Assembly (NCBI GenBank): GCA_019752115.1
Contig: JAIEMN010000003.1
Location: 1-64,000, forward strand
Direction: 5' to 3'
DNA length: 64,000 bases
Source of the DNA: Gemmatimonadaceae bacterium
GTDB lineage: Bacteria > Gemmatimonadota > Gemmatimonadetes > Gemmatimonadales > Gemmatimonadaceae
Shown: positions 24,835 through 32,934 of the stretch, piece by piece
Position numbering within the stretch: position 1 is the first letter of the stretch
Layout: the number at the start of each line of letters is the position of its first letter
Notes under the pieces: model-generated
The model's database searches: none
Told to the model about the DNA's origin: nothing
The model's input: the letters and a program-made list of their open reading frames with translations, nothing else
Translations under genes and position numbers: made by a program

Positions 24835-26796
24835 ATGACCGAACCGAAGCGTCCTGCCAGCCGCGCCCGCAAGACGGCGCGGCCCGCCCCGGAGTCCACC
24901 GGGGACGACAATCCGTATCTCGATGCGCCCGCGGCTGCTCCGCGCCCAACGCGCGCTCGCAAGGCCGCCCCGGCGGCCGCCGAGGCCGCTCCCGCGGCAC
25001 CGCCTCCACCACCGGCCGCTGACGCCGGCGAGGTCGCCCGCCCCCGCCGTCCGCGCGTCTCGACGCGCAAAGTGAAGGACGCCGACAGCGCGCCCGCCGC
25101 CGCGGAGGCGCCACGCGACGCCGCCCCGACGGCGCCCGTGCGTGAGGTGCGCGAGCCACGTGAACCGCGTGAGCCGCGCGTCGAGTCCCGCGCCGCCATG
25201 CCCCCCTCGCCCTTCGACGGTCCGGTGGAGCGCCCGAACGGCGAGCGCCGTGAACCGGAGAACCGATACGATCGCGCGTTCGACCGGACCGACGGTCCGG
25301 AGCGCCAGGCTCGTCCGGAGCGGCCGGATCGCCCCGAACGCCCGTTCAATGAGCGTCGCGAGCGTGGCGGGCGCCGGCGCGGCCGGAATCGGCATCGCAA
25401 TCGCGACGACCGTGGCCCGCGTGAGGATCGGGGGCCGCGCGACGATCGGGGCGGAGAACGCCCGGTCAACGCCGCGCCGGCCGGTGAGGCGGCGCCGTTC
25501 GGCGGCGATCGCCCCGACCGCGGGGATCAGGGCGACGAGCGCGGCTTCCGCCGTGGCCGTCGCGGCCGCAACCGCTTCCGTCGTGGCGGTGGTGGCGGTG
25601 GCGGTGGCGGTGGCGCGCCGGGTGGGGCGCCCAATGCCGATGCCGGTTTCGATCGCGGCCCGCAGCAGCCGGTCGCCGTGGAAGGCACGATGTCCGGCTG
25701 GTTCGATGCCTCGCGCGACAGCGGGTTCCTGCGCCGCGCGGTGAACAGCTACCTCCCCGATCCGACCGATCCGTTCGTGCCCCCCGCCCTCGTGCGGCTG
25801 CACCAGTTGCGTCGGGGCGACAAGCTCGACGTCACCTACGGGCGTGATCATCGCGGTCGCCTGGTGGTCGTCGAGGTCCAGCAGCTCAACGACGGGTCGC
25901 CGGTCATTCTCGAGAAGCGCCCCGACTTCAACTCGCTCACGGCGAGCTATCCCGACCGGAAGCTCACGCTCGAGACCGGGCGCCCCGCCAAGACGGGTCC
26001 CGAACTGACGCGGCGCGCGATCGATCTCATCGCGCCGATCGGCTACGGGCAGCGCGCGCTCATCGTCGCCCCGGCCCGTGCCGGTAAGACCACGCTCCTT
26101 CAGGCCATCGTGGAAGGCGTCGCGGTCAATCATCCGCAGGCGGCCCTGCTCGTGCTGCTGGTGGACGAGCGCCCGGAAGAAGTGAGCGAGATGATCACGT
26201 GGGGCTACGGCGAGGTCGTGGCGTCCAGCTTCGACATGCCGCCCAAGCGCCATGTGGAAGTGGCCGAAATGACGCTCGAGCGGGCGCGTCGCATGGTGGA
26301 GCAGGGGCGCGACGTGGTCATCGTGCTCGATTCCATCACCCGCCTGGCCCGCGCGCACAACACCGTGGATCGCGGCACTGGCCGTACCATGTCGGGCGGT
26401 CTCGATGCCACCGCCATGCAGAAGCCCAAGGCCTTCTTCGGCTCGGCGCGCATGATTGCGCCGCAGCACGGCGGCGGCTCCCTCACGATCATCGCCACCG
26501 CGCTCGTCGAAACCGGCTCGCGCATGGACGACGTGATCTTCGAGGAGTTCAAGGGCACCGGCAATTGCGAGATCAAGCTCGATCGCTCGCTCGCCGACCG
26601 CCGCATTTTCCCGGCGTTCGACATCGCCACCAGCGGCACCCGCCGCGAAGAGAAGCTCTATCGCCCTGACCAGCTCGAAAAGGTGCACTTGCTGCGCCGC
26701 GGGCTGCATCAGCTGCCGCCGCAGGCGGGGATGGAGTGGCTCATCAAGCGCATCGCGGCCACGCAGAACAACGATTCGTTGCTCGACGGGCTCTAA
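24835..26796 (+). CDS. rho: Transcription termination factor Rho with long N-terminal extension
   Basis: 653 residues against about 420 in E. coli. The first 270 or so residues are low-complexity, rich in Arg, Pro, Ala and Gly, with RE/RD repeats, RRGRNR-type patches and a run of ten Gly. The core follows: an RNA-binding cold-shock-like domain (GWFDASRDSGFLR), then the hexameric ATPase with Walker A ARAGKTT near residue 415, LVDERPEEVSEM, Walker B VVIVLDSITRLARAHN, and PKAFFGSARMI. It ends RNA synthesis on untranslated transcripts. The extension probably binds RNA or self-associates (inference). It has a strong terminator. Confidence 0.95.
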   Translation: MTEPKRPASRARKTARPAPESTGDDNPYLDAPAAAPRPTRARKAAPAAAEAAPAAPPPPPAADAGEVARPRRPRVSTRKVKDADSAPAAAEAPRDAAPTAPVREVREPREPREPRVESRAAMPPSPFDGPVERPNGERREPENRYDRAFDRTDGPERQARPERPDRPERPFNERRERGGRRRGRNRHRNRDDRGPREDRGPRDDRGGERPVNAAPAGEAAPFGGDRPDRGDQGDERGFRRGRRGRNRFRRGGGGGGGGGGAPGGAPNADAGFDRGPQQPVAVEGTMSGWFDASRDSGFLRRAVNSYLPDPTDPFVPPALVRLHQLRRGDKLDVTYGRDHRGRLVVVEVQQLNDGSPVILEKRPDFNSLTASYPDRKLTLETGRPAKTGPELTRRAIDLIAPIGYGQRALIVAPARAGKTTLLQAIVEGVAVNHPQAALLVLLVDERPEEVSEMITWGYGEVVASSFDMPPKRHVEVAEMTLERARRMVEQGRDVVIVLDSITRLARAHNTVDRGTGRTMSGGLDATAMQKPKAFFGSARMIAPQHGGGSLTIIATALVETGSRMDDVIFEEFKGTGNCEIKLDRSLADRRIFPAFDIATSGTRREEKLYRPDQLEKVHLLRRGLHQLPPQAGMEWLIKRIAATQNNDSLLDGL

Positions 26797-26811
26797 GCGG
26801 AACACGATCGC

Positions 26812-26864
26812 CACCACGCCCCGGGACGTCCCGTTTTACGGAATGTCCCGGGGCGTGGTGTTTT
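26812..26864 (+). terminator. Strong rho-independent terminator after rho
   Basis: CACCACGCCCCGGGAC and GTCCCGGGGCGTGGTG are perfect 16-base arms around a 17-base loop, followed by TTTT. It lies 16 bases after the rho stop codon. Confidence 0.88.
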
Positions 26865-26939
26865 CCAGCCGGGAGATGGCCCAAAGCGCACCGATGGTGA
26901 TGCCTGTGCCAGCGGTGTGACACTCCGACCGGCATTCGC

Positions 26940-26967
26940 TCAAGTGCGACCTGCTGGTGGCCGATAC
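26940..26967 (+). promoter_or_regulatory. Sigma-28 (FliA)-like promoter for chemotaxis receptor
   Basis: TCAAGTGC and GCCGATAC are separated by 12 bases, close to the flagellar sigma factor consensus TAAAGTTT-N11-GCCGATAA. The -10 element matches at 7 of 8 positions. It lies 65 bases before the receptor start codon, a sensible place for a motility-class promoter. The spacer is one base longer than consensus. Confidence 0.5.
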
Positions 26968-27031
26968 GAGACCGTGTACCCGAACCAGGCACCGTGGCCT
27001 GGTCTCTCGGTCTTGTCCTTGCTTGAATCCC

Positions 27032-29218
27032 ATGTTCCGTTCTCTGTCTCTGCGGGCGAAAATCATCGCCCTGCCCTTGGTGTCGGCCATCGGTTTCGTG
27101 GTCACCCTCACGGCGTCGTTCGTGTTGGGGTCGCGCGCACAGCAACAGCTCGCGGCCATCGAGCATGGCTATCAGCCGGCGCTCGAGCTGAGCCGCACGC
27201 AGCAGTCGATTCTGGAGAACTACCAGCGCGCCCTGCGCGACGCGGTGGGCGCCAGCGATACGGCCGCGATCACGCTGGCGGATTCGCTCGTCAAGAAGTT
27301 TGCCCAGGTGAATGACTCGCTGGCGCACACGTCGGTCGTGGACTCGACGGAGATCGCGAAGATCCAGACGAGCTTCACGGCGTACGCGTCGGCGGCCAAG
27401 AGTTCGAGCCGCGGCATGATCACCGGGTCGATGGAAGACCTCATGGGTGGCGCCACGGAAGTGAAGGAGAAGTTCGCCGCGCTGGGCAAGGAGCTGCATG
27501 CGAACACGGCGCAGCAGGAGCAGGCCATCGGCGAGGCCTTCGCGAAGGCCGAAAAGATGCAGCAGACGTCGCGGCTGGTGACGACGGTGGCGCTGCTCGT
27601 GTCGCTGATCGCGCTGGCGGTGATCGCCTGGGGGACGGTGACGAGCATCATCGGTGCGATGCGGGCACTCTCCGCGACGGCGCATGACATTGCGCGCGGC
27701 AAGCTGGATGTGGATGTGGCGGTGGGCGGCACCGACGAAATCGGTGAGCTCGGCGAGGCGTTCCGCGACATGCTGTCGTACATCGGCGGCGTGTCGGAAG
27801 CGGCCCAGCGGCTCGCGGTGGGTGACCTCAGTGCCCACGTGGACGTGCGTTCGGAGCACGATGCGCTTTCGCGGAACATCAACGGGGCGACGGACACGCT
27901 GCGCGAAGTGACCGGCGAGGTGAAGTCGGTGATCGCGGCGGCCACCGAAGGCGATCTCGCCAAGCGTGGCAACCCCGAGCGCTTCCATGGCGCGTACGCC
28001 GAGCTGGTGAGCGGCACGAACACGGCGCTGGATGCGGTGGTGCAGCCGATCGCGGAGGCCAAGGATGTGCTGGCGAAGGTGGCCCAGCGTGACCTGTCGG
28101 CGCGCGTCCGCGGCGACTACGTGGGTGAGCACGCGGCGATCAAGGCGTCGCTCAACACGGCGCTCGACAACATCAGCGAAGTGTTTGCGTCGCTCACGAT
28201 GGCCATCGGCCAGGTGAATGCGGCGGCGCGCGAGATCGGCGACGGCAGCCAGGAACTGGCGAGCGGCGCGGCCGATCAGGCGGGCGCGATCGATCAGGTG
28301 TCGAACCGCATCACCGTGGTGAGCGAGCGGACGAAGGCCAACGCGGCCGACGCCGCCGAGGCGCGGGCGGCGATGGAGAAGACGTCGGAGACCACCGAGC
28401 AGGGCGTCGAGCGCATGACGGCGCTCGCCGAAGCGGTGACCGAGATCAAGAAGTCGGCGGATGCGACGGCGAAGATCGTGAAGACGATCGACGAGATCGC
28501 CTTCCAGACGAACCTGCTGGCCCTCAACGCGGCCGTGGAAGCGGCGCGCGCCGGCGACGCCGGCAAGGGCTTCGCGGTCGTGGCCGACGAAGTGCGCAGC
28601 CTGGCCATCCGCGCGTCGGAGGCCTCGCGCAACACGTCCACGCTCATCGAGGAATCGGTGCAGAAGGCGGAGACGGGCGTGCGCCTGAACGAAAGCGTGA
28701 TGCGCCGGCTCGAAGAGATCCGCACCGGTGTGCAGCGCGCGGCGACGATCATGCACAACATCGCCGAAGGCGCGGTGGAGCAGGACAAGGAACTCGCCGA
28801 AGTGACGGTGGCGATGTCGCAGATCAGCGGCCTCACGCAGCGCACCGCGGCGAACGCCGAGGAGTCGGCGAGTGCGGCGGCCGAGCTGTCGGCGCAGTCG
28901 TCGGAGATGCAGGAGCTGGCCATCCAGTTCACGCTCGACGGCAAGCATGCGCAGGCCATCGCGCAGGGCGTGGCCGAGTCGCATCGTGGTCAGACGTCGG
29001 CCAACGCGCGCCGCGCCAGCAGCGCGTCGAGCACGGCCTCGTTCGGTGGGGCGCGCCCGTCGGCGGCTCGCCCGGCGAGCAAGCCGGCGCGACCGGCGGC
29101 GAAGTCGGCCGCGCCGCGCGGTGGTGAGAAGTCGGACGACGTGTTCCCCGTCTCGGCGGCGACGCTCATCCCCTTCGATGACGACGACAGCGGCGACGAC
29201 GTGCTGGGCAGCTTCTAG
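27032..29218 (+). CDS. Methyl-accepting chemotaxis protein
   Basis: 728 residues. TM1 (about 10-33) and TM2 (about 178-205) bound a roughly 145-residue helical sensor domain. A HAMP domain and at least one further HAMP-like segment follow ([19 protein letters not shown] and [17 protein letters not shown]). The signalling domain has the conserved hairpin tip [20 protein letters not shown] near residue 490, which contacts CheA and CheW. The C-terminus is a Ser/Ala/Lys-rich linker ending in an acidic tail ([16 protein letters not shown]). An ATG at 27032 is used, since the frame upstream covers the promoter. No other che genes are in the window. Confidence 0.93.
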   Translation: MFRSLSLRAKIIALPLVSAIGFVVTLTASFVLGSRAQQQLAAIEHGYQPALELSRTQQSILENYQRALRDAVGASDTAAITLADSLVKKFAQVNDSLAHTSVVDSTEIAKIQTSFTAYASAAKSSSRGMITGSMEDLMGGATEVKEKFAALGKELHANTAQQEQAIGEAFAKAEKMQQTSRLVTTVALLVSLIALAVIAWGTVTSIIGAMRALSATAHDIARGKLDVDVAVGGTDEIGELGEAFRDMLSYIGGVSEAAQRLAVGDLSAHVDVRSEHDALSRNINGATDTLREVTGEVKSVIAAATEGDLAKRGNPERFHGAYAELVSGTNTALDAVVQPIAEAKDVLAKVAQRDLSARVRGDYVGEHAAIKASLNTALDNISEVFASLTMAIGQVNAAAREIGDGSQELASGAADQAGAIDQVSNRITVVSERTKANAADAAEARAAMEKTSETTEQGVERMTALAEAVTEIKKSADATAKIVKTIDEIAFQTNLLALNAAVEAARAGDAGKGFAVVADEVRSLAIRASEASRNTSTLIEESVQKAETGVRLNESVMRRLEEIRTGVQRAATIMHNIAEGAVEQDKELAEVTVAMSQISGLTQRTAANAEESASAAAELSAQSSEMQELAIQFTLDGKHAQAIAQGVAESHRGQTSANARRASSASSTASFGGARPSAARPASKPARPAAKSAAPRGGEKSDDVFPVSAATLIPFDDDDSGDDVLGSF

Positions 29219-29272
29219 GCCGTGGGGCGATCACCACGGATTCGGGTGACGCCATCCAATCATCAATGACCA

Positions 29273-29305
29273 CCGGGCTCGTTGCCAGCATGGCAACGAG
29301 CCCGG
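29273..29305 (+). terminator. Terminator-like hairpin after chemotaxis receptor
   Basis: CCGGGCTCGTTGCC and GGCAACGAGCCCGG are perfect 14-base arms with a 5-base loop. They lie between the receptor stop and the convergent M20 peptidase. The T-tract is weak (AATGTTT), so efficiency is uncertain. Confidence 0.7.
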
Positions 29306-29337
29306 AATGTTTCTGGGATCGGTGGCGCGGGTGAGGC

Positions 29338-30723
29338 TCAGGCGCCTGAACGCCGCCCGTACTCGTCGTAGAGCACCGCCGCGGCCCGAATGCCCAGGCG
29401 ATAGTTCTCCTCGCTGATCCATTCGTCGGGCGCGTGCGCGTTTTCGCCGGGCAAGCCAAAGCCCATGAGCAGCACGGGCGCGCCCAGGATGCGTTCGAAA
29501 TCGCCGACCACCGGGATGCTGCCACCTTCACCGGTGATGACGGGTTCGCGCCCGAAGGCCGCGGCCAGCGCGGCCTTGCCGGCGTCGATGATCGGTCCCT
29601 GCAGATCGGCACGCCACGGGCGCCCGCCGTGCAGGTTGGTCACGGTCACGCTGACGCCCGGCGGCGCCACGCGCGCGACATGCGCCTGCACAAGCCGTGC
29701 GATCTCCTGCGGGTCCTGATCGGGCACGAGGCGAAAACTCACCTTGGCCATGGAGACGGCGGGGAGCACCGTCTTGGCGCCTTCGCCGGTGTAGCCGCTG
29801 AGCAGCCCGTTCACTTCGCAGGTGGGGCGCGTCCATAACCGCTCGAGCGTGGTGTAGCCGGGCTCTCCGCCAAGCGCGGTGACGCCGACCTCGTGCATCA
29901 GGCCCTCGTCGCTGAAGGGGAGCTCGCGCATCTGCGCCCGCACATGGTCGGGGAACGGCTTGACGGCGTCGTAGAAGCCCGGGATCGCAATGCGGCCGGT
30001 GTCGTCGTGCATCGTGGCCAGAATGCGCGCCAGCGCCATGGCCGGATTCACCACCGCGCCGCCGTACATCCCCGAATGCAGATCGCCGTTGGCGCCGCGC
30101 ACATCGATCTGCAGATAGGCCATGCCGCGCAAACTGGAGAGGATGCTCGGAATGCCCGGGGCGAACATGGTGGAGTCGGAGATCACCACGGCGTCACAGG
30201 CGAGCCGCGCTTTCTCGCGCTCGAGGAACGCCTCGAGATTCTCGCTCCCGACTTCTTCCTCGCCTTCGGCCAGGACGATGACATTCACCGGCAAGGTCCC
30301 GCGCGCGGCGAGATGGGCTTCGAGCGCCTTGATGTGGAGATACAGCTGGCCCTTGTCGTCCACCGATCCGCGGGCGTAGATGCGCCCGTCGCGCGTGGTC
30401 GGTTCGAAGGGCGGCGAGGTCCACAGCTCAAGCGGCTCGGCGGGCTGCACATCGTAATGCCCGTAGATGAGCAGCGTGGGCGCACCCGCGGGCGCCTGTC
30501 GCCATTCGCCGACCACAATGGGATGCCCGGGCGTGGGTTCGATGCGGGCGGTGAAGCCGATGCGCGTCAGCGCGTCGGCCACGAATTGCGCGGCGGCGGC
30601 GCAGTCGGCCTTGTGCTCGGTGCGTGCCGACACCGAGGGAATGCGAAGAAAGGCGAAGAGTTCTTCGAGCGCGCGCGCGTCGTGTGCCGCGCAGTGCGCG
30701 GCGAGATCAGCGGGGATGGGCAT
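29338..30723 (-). CDS. M20 family dipeptidase
   Basis: 461 residues, a di-zinc metallopeptidase. Metal ligands are visible in LLIYGHYDVQP (His, with Asp following), ARGSVDDKGQ (bridging Asp) and VLAEGEEEVGSEN (catalytic Glu plus ligand Glu). The dimerisation lid lies between, with DLHSGMYGGAVVNP. There is no signal peptide, so it is cytosolic. The family hydrolyses dipeptides or N-acylated amino acids; the exact substrate is unknown. It converges on the chemotaxis receptor, and crcB lies 39 bases upstream on the same strand. Confidence 0.9.
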   Translation of the reverse strand: MPIPADLAAHCAAHDARALEELFAFLRIPSVSARTEHKADCAAAAQFVADALTRIGFTARIEPTPGHPIVVGEWRQAPAGAPTLLIYGHYDVQPAEPLELWTSPPFEPTTRDGRIYARGSVDDKGQLYLHIKALEAHLAARGTLPVNVIVLAEGEEEVGSENLEAFLEREKARLACDAVVISDSTMFAPGIPSILSSLRGMAYLQIDVRGANGDLHSGMYGGAVVNPAMALARILATMHDDTGRIAIPGFYDAVKPFPDHVRAQMRELPFSDEGLMHEVGVTALGGEPGYTTLERLWTRPTCEVNGLLSGYTGEGAKTVLPAVSMAKVSFRLVPDQDPQEIARLVQAHVARVAPPGVSVTVTNLHGGRPWRADLQGPIIDAGKAALAAAFGREPVITGEGGSIPVVGDFERILGAPVLLMGFGLPGENAHAPDEWISEENYRLGIRAAAVLYDEYGRRSGA

Positions 30724-30733
30724 TCGCGAGGTC

Positions 30734-30761
30734 GCGGAGGGAGCGGAGGGGACGCGGAGGG
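30734..30761. repeat. Three iterations of GCGGAGGG
   Basis: GCGGAGGG occurs at 30734-30741, 30743-30750 and 30754-30761, filling most of the 39-base gap between crcB and the M20 peptidase. On the coding (minus) strand it reads as a C/T-rich repeat. It may be a short tandem array; no function is evident. Confidence 0.5.
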
Positions 30762-30762
30762 C

Positions 30763-31161
30763 TCAGCTGGTGCGGGTGCCAGCGGAGAGGCCGGCGAAGG
30801 TGGCGGCGAGCCCCAGCGCGAGCGACAGCACGATGTACGCCGCGGCGCGCCCGGCCTTGCCCTGCTGGAGCAGCGAGACGGTCTCGGCGCTCAGGGTGGA
30901 GAAGGTGGTGAAGCCACCGCAGAAGCCGGTGGTGAGCGCGAGGCGCAGGACATGATCGGCGTCGGGCGCGGCGAACAGGCGCGCGAACCAGCCGATCAGA
31001 AACGCGCCAAGGACATTCACGACGAGCGTCGCCCAGGGGAACGTGGACGTCGCCGGCGCCATGACGACCCCGACGCCGTACCGCGCTACCGATCCGATGG
31101 CGCCACCAACCGCGACCACGAGCAGCACGGTGGCACTGAGCGGCGGGGTGGGCGTGGACAT
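30763..31161 (-). CDS. crcB: Fluoride exporter CrcB
   Basis: 132 residues, the standard Fluc size, with four hydrophobic helices. The signature GGAIGSVARYGVG near the N-terminus and GFCGGFTTFSTLSAE in the third helix (the Phe/Thr track of the pore) are both present. It forms dual-topology dimers that let F- leave the cell. The gene starts 7 bases after the glycosyltransferase stop, so it is probably co-transcribed with it. No fluoride riboswitch was recognised upstream of either gene. Confidence 0.93.
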   Translation of the reverse strand: MSTPTPPLSATVLLVVAVGGAIGSVARYGVGVVMAPATSTFPWATLVVNVLGAFLIGWFARLFAAPDADHVLRLALTTGFCGGFTTFSTLSAETVSLLQQGKAGRAAAYIVLSLALGLAATFAGLSAGTRTS

Positions 31162-31168
31162 GGGCGGA

Positions 31169-32752
31169 TCAGGGAGCAGACGTGGGACGCTCGCGCGGCA
31201 CATCACGCGCGATGCGATAGAGCCAGAGGCGACGTGCCGTAATCTCGCCCCCGTTTCGCTGCAGCGAAACGCGCGCCCCGGGCTTGGTGGCCGCAAACCA
31301 GCCGCCCACCACGGCGGCGAGGGAATCTCCCTTCGCATCGGCGTCGAACACGGCGATCAGCCCGTCGCCGGGATGGATGCTCTGGTAGGCGTTCTTCCAG
31401 ACGTCGTACTGATTGGTGCGCCCGCCGAGATTGAGCGCGAACACCGTGGGCTGCCCGGTGAGATGAAAGGCGAGTTCGGAGGCGTCCTGATACCGGTCGG
31501 CGGCAATGAACTGATCGACCGTGCCCTGGAGAAAGGGATCGCGACGGGCGACCTCCACCGAATCGGCGAGGGTCGTCCAGCCGTGCGCCCGCGCGATGGG
31601 GTCCTTCCGCGGGGCGAGCGGCAGCAGCGGGCGCCACGCCTGCAGCGCCACGATCGCGAGGAGCCCTGCCGCGAACCACGCGCCTCGGCGCCACCACACG
31701 CCCTGCGCGACCGGCCGCGGGCTGGTGGCGAGGAGCATCATCGCCCCCGGATAGATCATCGCCGGCCAGTTGGCCTCGACCGAGCGCCGCCAGGCGCTGA
31801 TGGCAAAGAAGCCCAGCGGCGCGGCGGCAATGAGGGCCAACGCAAAGCGGCGTGGCGCCTCGTCGGTCGGGGCGCTGGTGTGGCGCGTGCGCCAGCCGTC
31901 GCGCAGCGCGTGGGCCACGGCGAGCCCCATCAACCCGAACAGGATGGGGGAGGCGAGGCCCGCCTGGCCGCCGATCATCTCGAGTTCGCGTGACAGCGGA
32001 TTGCCGCGCGCACTGGGGGTGAAGCCGTGTCCCAGCTGAAAGCGGAACGACACCCAGTTGTTCAGCGCGTTCCACGCCACCACCGGAGCGAAGAGCGCGA
32101 GGGCGATGACACTGGCGAGCCAGGGGCCCGGTTCCCGGAAGCGCTGGCGCAGCGCCGGGTGCACCACACAGGCGATGACGAGCCCCATCGGCAGCAGCAC
32201 GGCGGTGTACTTGGCCACAAAGGCAGCACCGAGGGCCACCCCGGCGGCGGTCCACCAGCCGACGCTGGCCGCGCTGCGTACCGGCGCGGCGAGGGCGCGC
32301 TCCACGGCCAGCAGCGCGACCATGGCCGCCATGAACAGGGCGGCGTCGGGCGTGGCGAGCACGAGCCCGAGGGTGGCGATGGGGAGAAGCGTGACGAGCT
32401 GGGCCGCGCGGCGGGCTGCGGTGGCGCCGCGCTCGGCCCCACCGGCGAGGTGGTAGGCGCAGCCGACGGCGGCCAGGTGCGTCAGCAGGGCGGCGATCGC
32501 CGGGCCAAGACGTACGCCGAGGGTGGTCGGGCCGGCCAGGGCCGTCCCCATCGCGATCAGCAGGGCGATGCCTGGCGGATGGTCGAAATAGCCGGCTTCG
32601 AGGCGCCGCGACCACTCCCAGTAATAGGTCTCGTCGGGAAGGAGCGGGACGAGGCTGGCCAGTGCCGCGCGGAGCGCGAGGGCCCCCAGCACCCAGAGGA
32701 GCGTCTCCCGCCAGGCGGCGCGGGACGAGGTGGACGAGGCCGGCGGAAACAT
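31169..32752 (-). CDS. PMT/ArnT-like membrane glycosyltransferase
   Basis: 527 residues. About ten transmembrane helices are followed by a soluble C-terminal domain. The first external loop has PDETYYWEWSRRLEAGYFDHPP, the acidic motif of GT39/GT83 enzymes that move sugars from polyprenyl-phosphate donors to lipid or protein acceptors. A second loop has AKYTAVLLP. The acceptor is unknown; ArnT-like lipid A modification and protein glycosylation are both possible. First gene of a unit with crcB and possibly the M20 peptidase, and divergent from the Big2 lipoprotein. Confidence 0.82.
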   Translation of the reverse strand: MFPPASSTSSRAAWRETLLWVLGALALRAALASLVPLLPDETYYWEWSRRLEAGYFDHPPGIALLIAMGTALAGPTTLGVRLGPAIAALLTHLAAVGCAYHLAGGAERGATAARRAAQLVTLLPIATLGLVLATPDAALFMAAMVALLAVERALAAPVRSAASVGWWTAAGVALGAAFVAKYTAVLLPMGLVIACVVHPALRQRFREPGPWLASVIALALFAPVVAWNALNNWVSFRFQLGHGFTPSARGNPLSRELEMIGGQAGLASPILFGLMGLAVAHALRDGWRTRHTSAPTDEAPRRFALALIAAAPLGFFAISAWRRSVEANWPAMIYPGAMMLLATSPRPVAQGVWWRRGAWFAAGLLAIVALQAWRPLLPLAPRKDPIARAHGWTTLADSVEVARRDPFLQGTVDQFIAADRYQDASELAFHLTGQPTVFALNLGGRTNQYDVWKNAYQSIHPGDGLIAVFDADAKGDSLAAVVGGWFAATKPGARVSLQRNGGEITARRLWLYRIARDVPRERPTSAP

Positions 32753-32869
32753 TGCGGCAGGTAAGTTGTACCGAGGGGGACGCCCGGGCCAAGCTCTTGC
32801 ATCGCTGTGCCGGGACTGTAACAGTTACGGCTGCCAGCGACCGCGCGTCCTTGTTCGGCACCACCATTC

Positions 32870-32905
32870 GGCGCCGCTCCGCGGAGCCGCTCCGCGGCGT
32901 CGCTC
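32870..32905. repeat. Short direct/inverted repeat in lipoprotein leader
   Basis: CCGCTCCGCGG occurs twice, separated by AG, so that GCTCCGCGGAGC at the junction is also a perfect 12-base palindrome. It lies in the 182-base divergent region ahead of the Big2 lipoprotein. A small palindrome GTAACAGTTAC is at 32818-32828. Role unknown. Confidence 0.4.
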
Positions 32906-32934
32906 TCCACTTCTTGTTCTCAGGACGGACCTGC

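Noticed and set aside
32753-32934. Fluoride riboswitch ahead of the glycosyltransferase-crcB unit
   Set aside because: The expected conserved segments of the crcB motif are not visible in the leftward leader.
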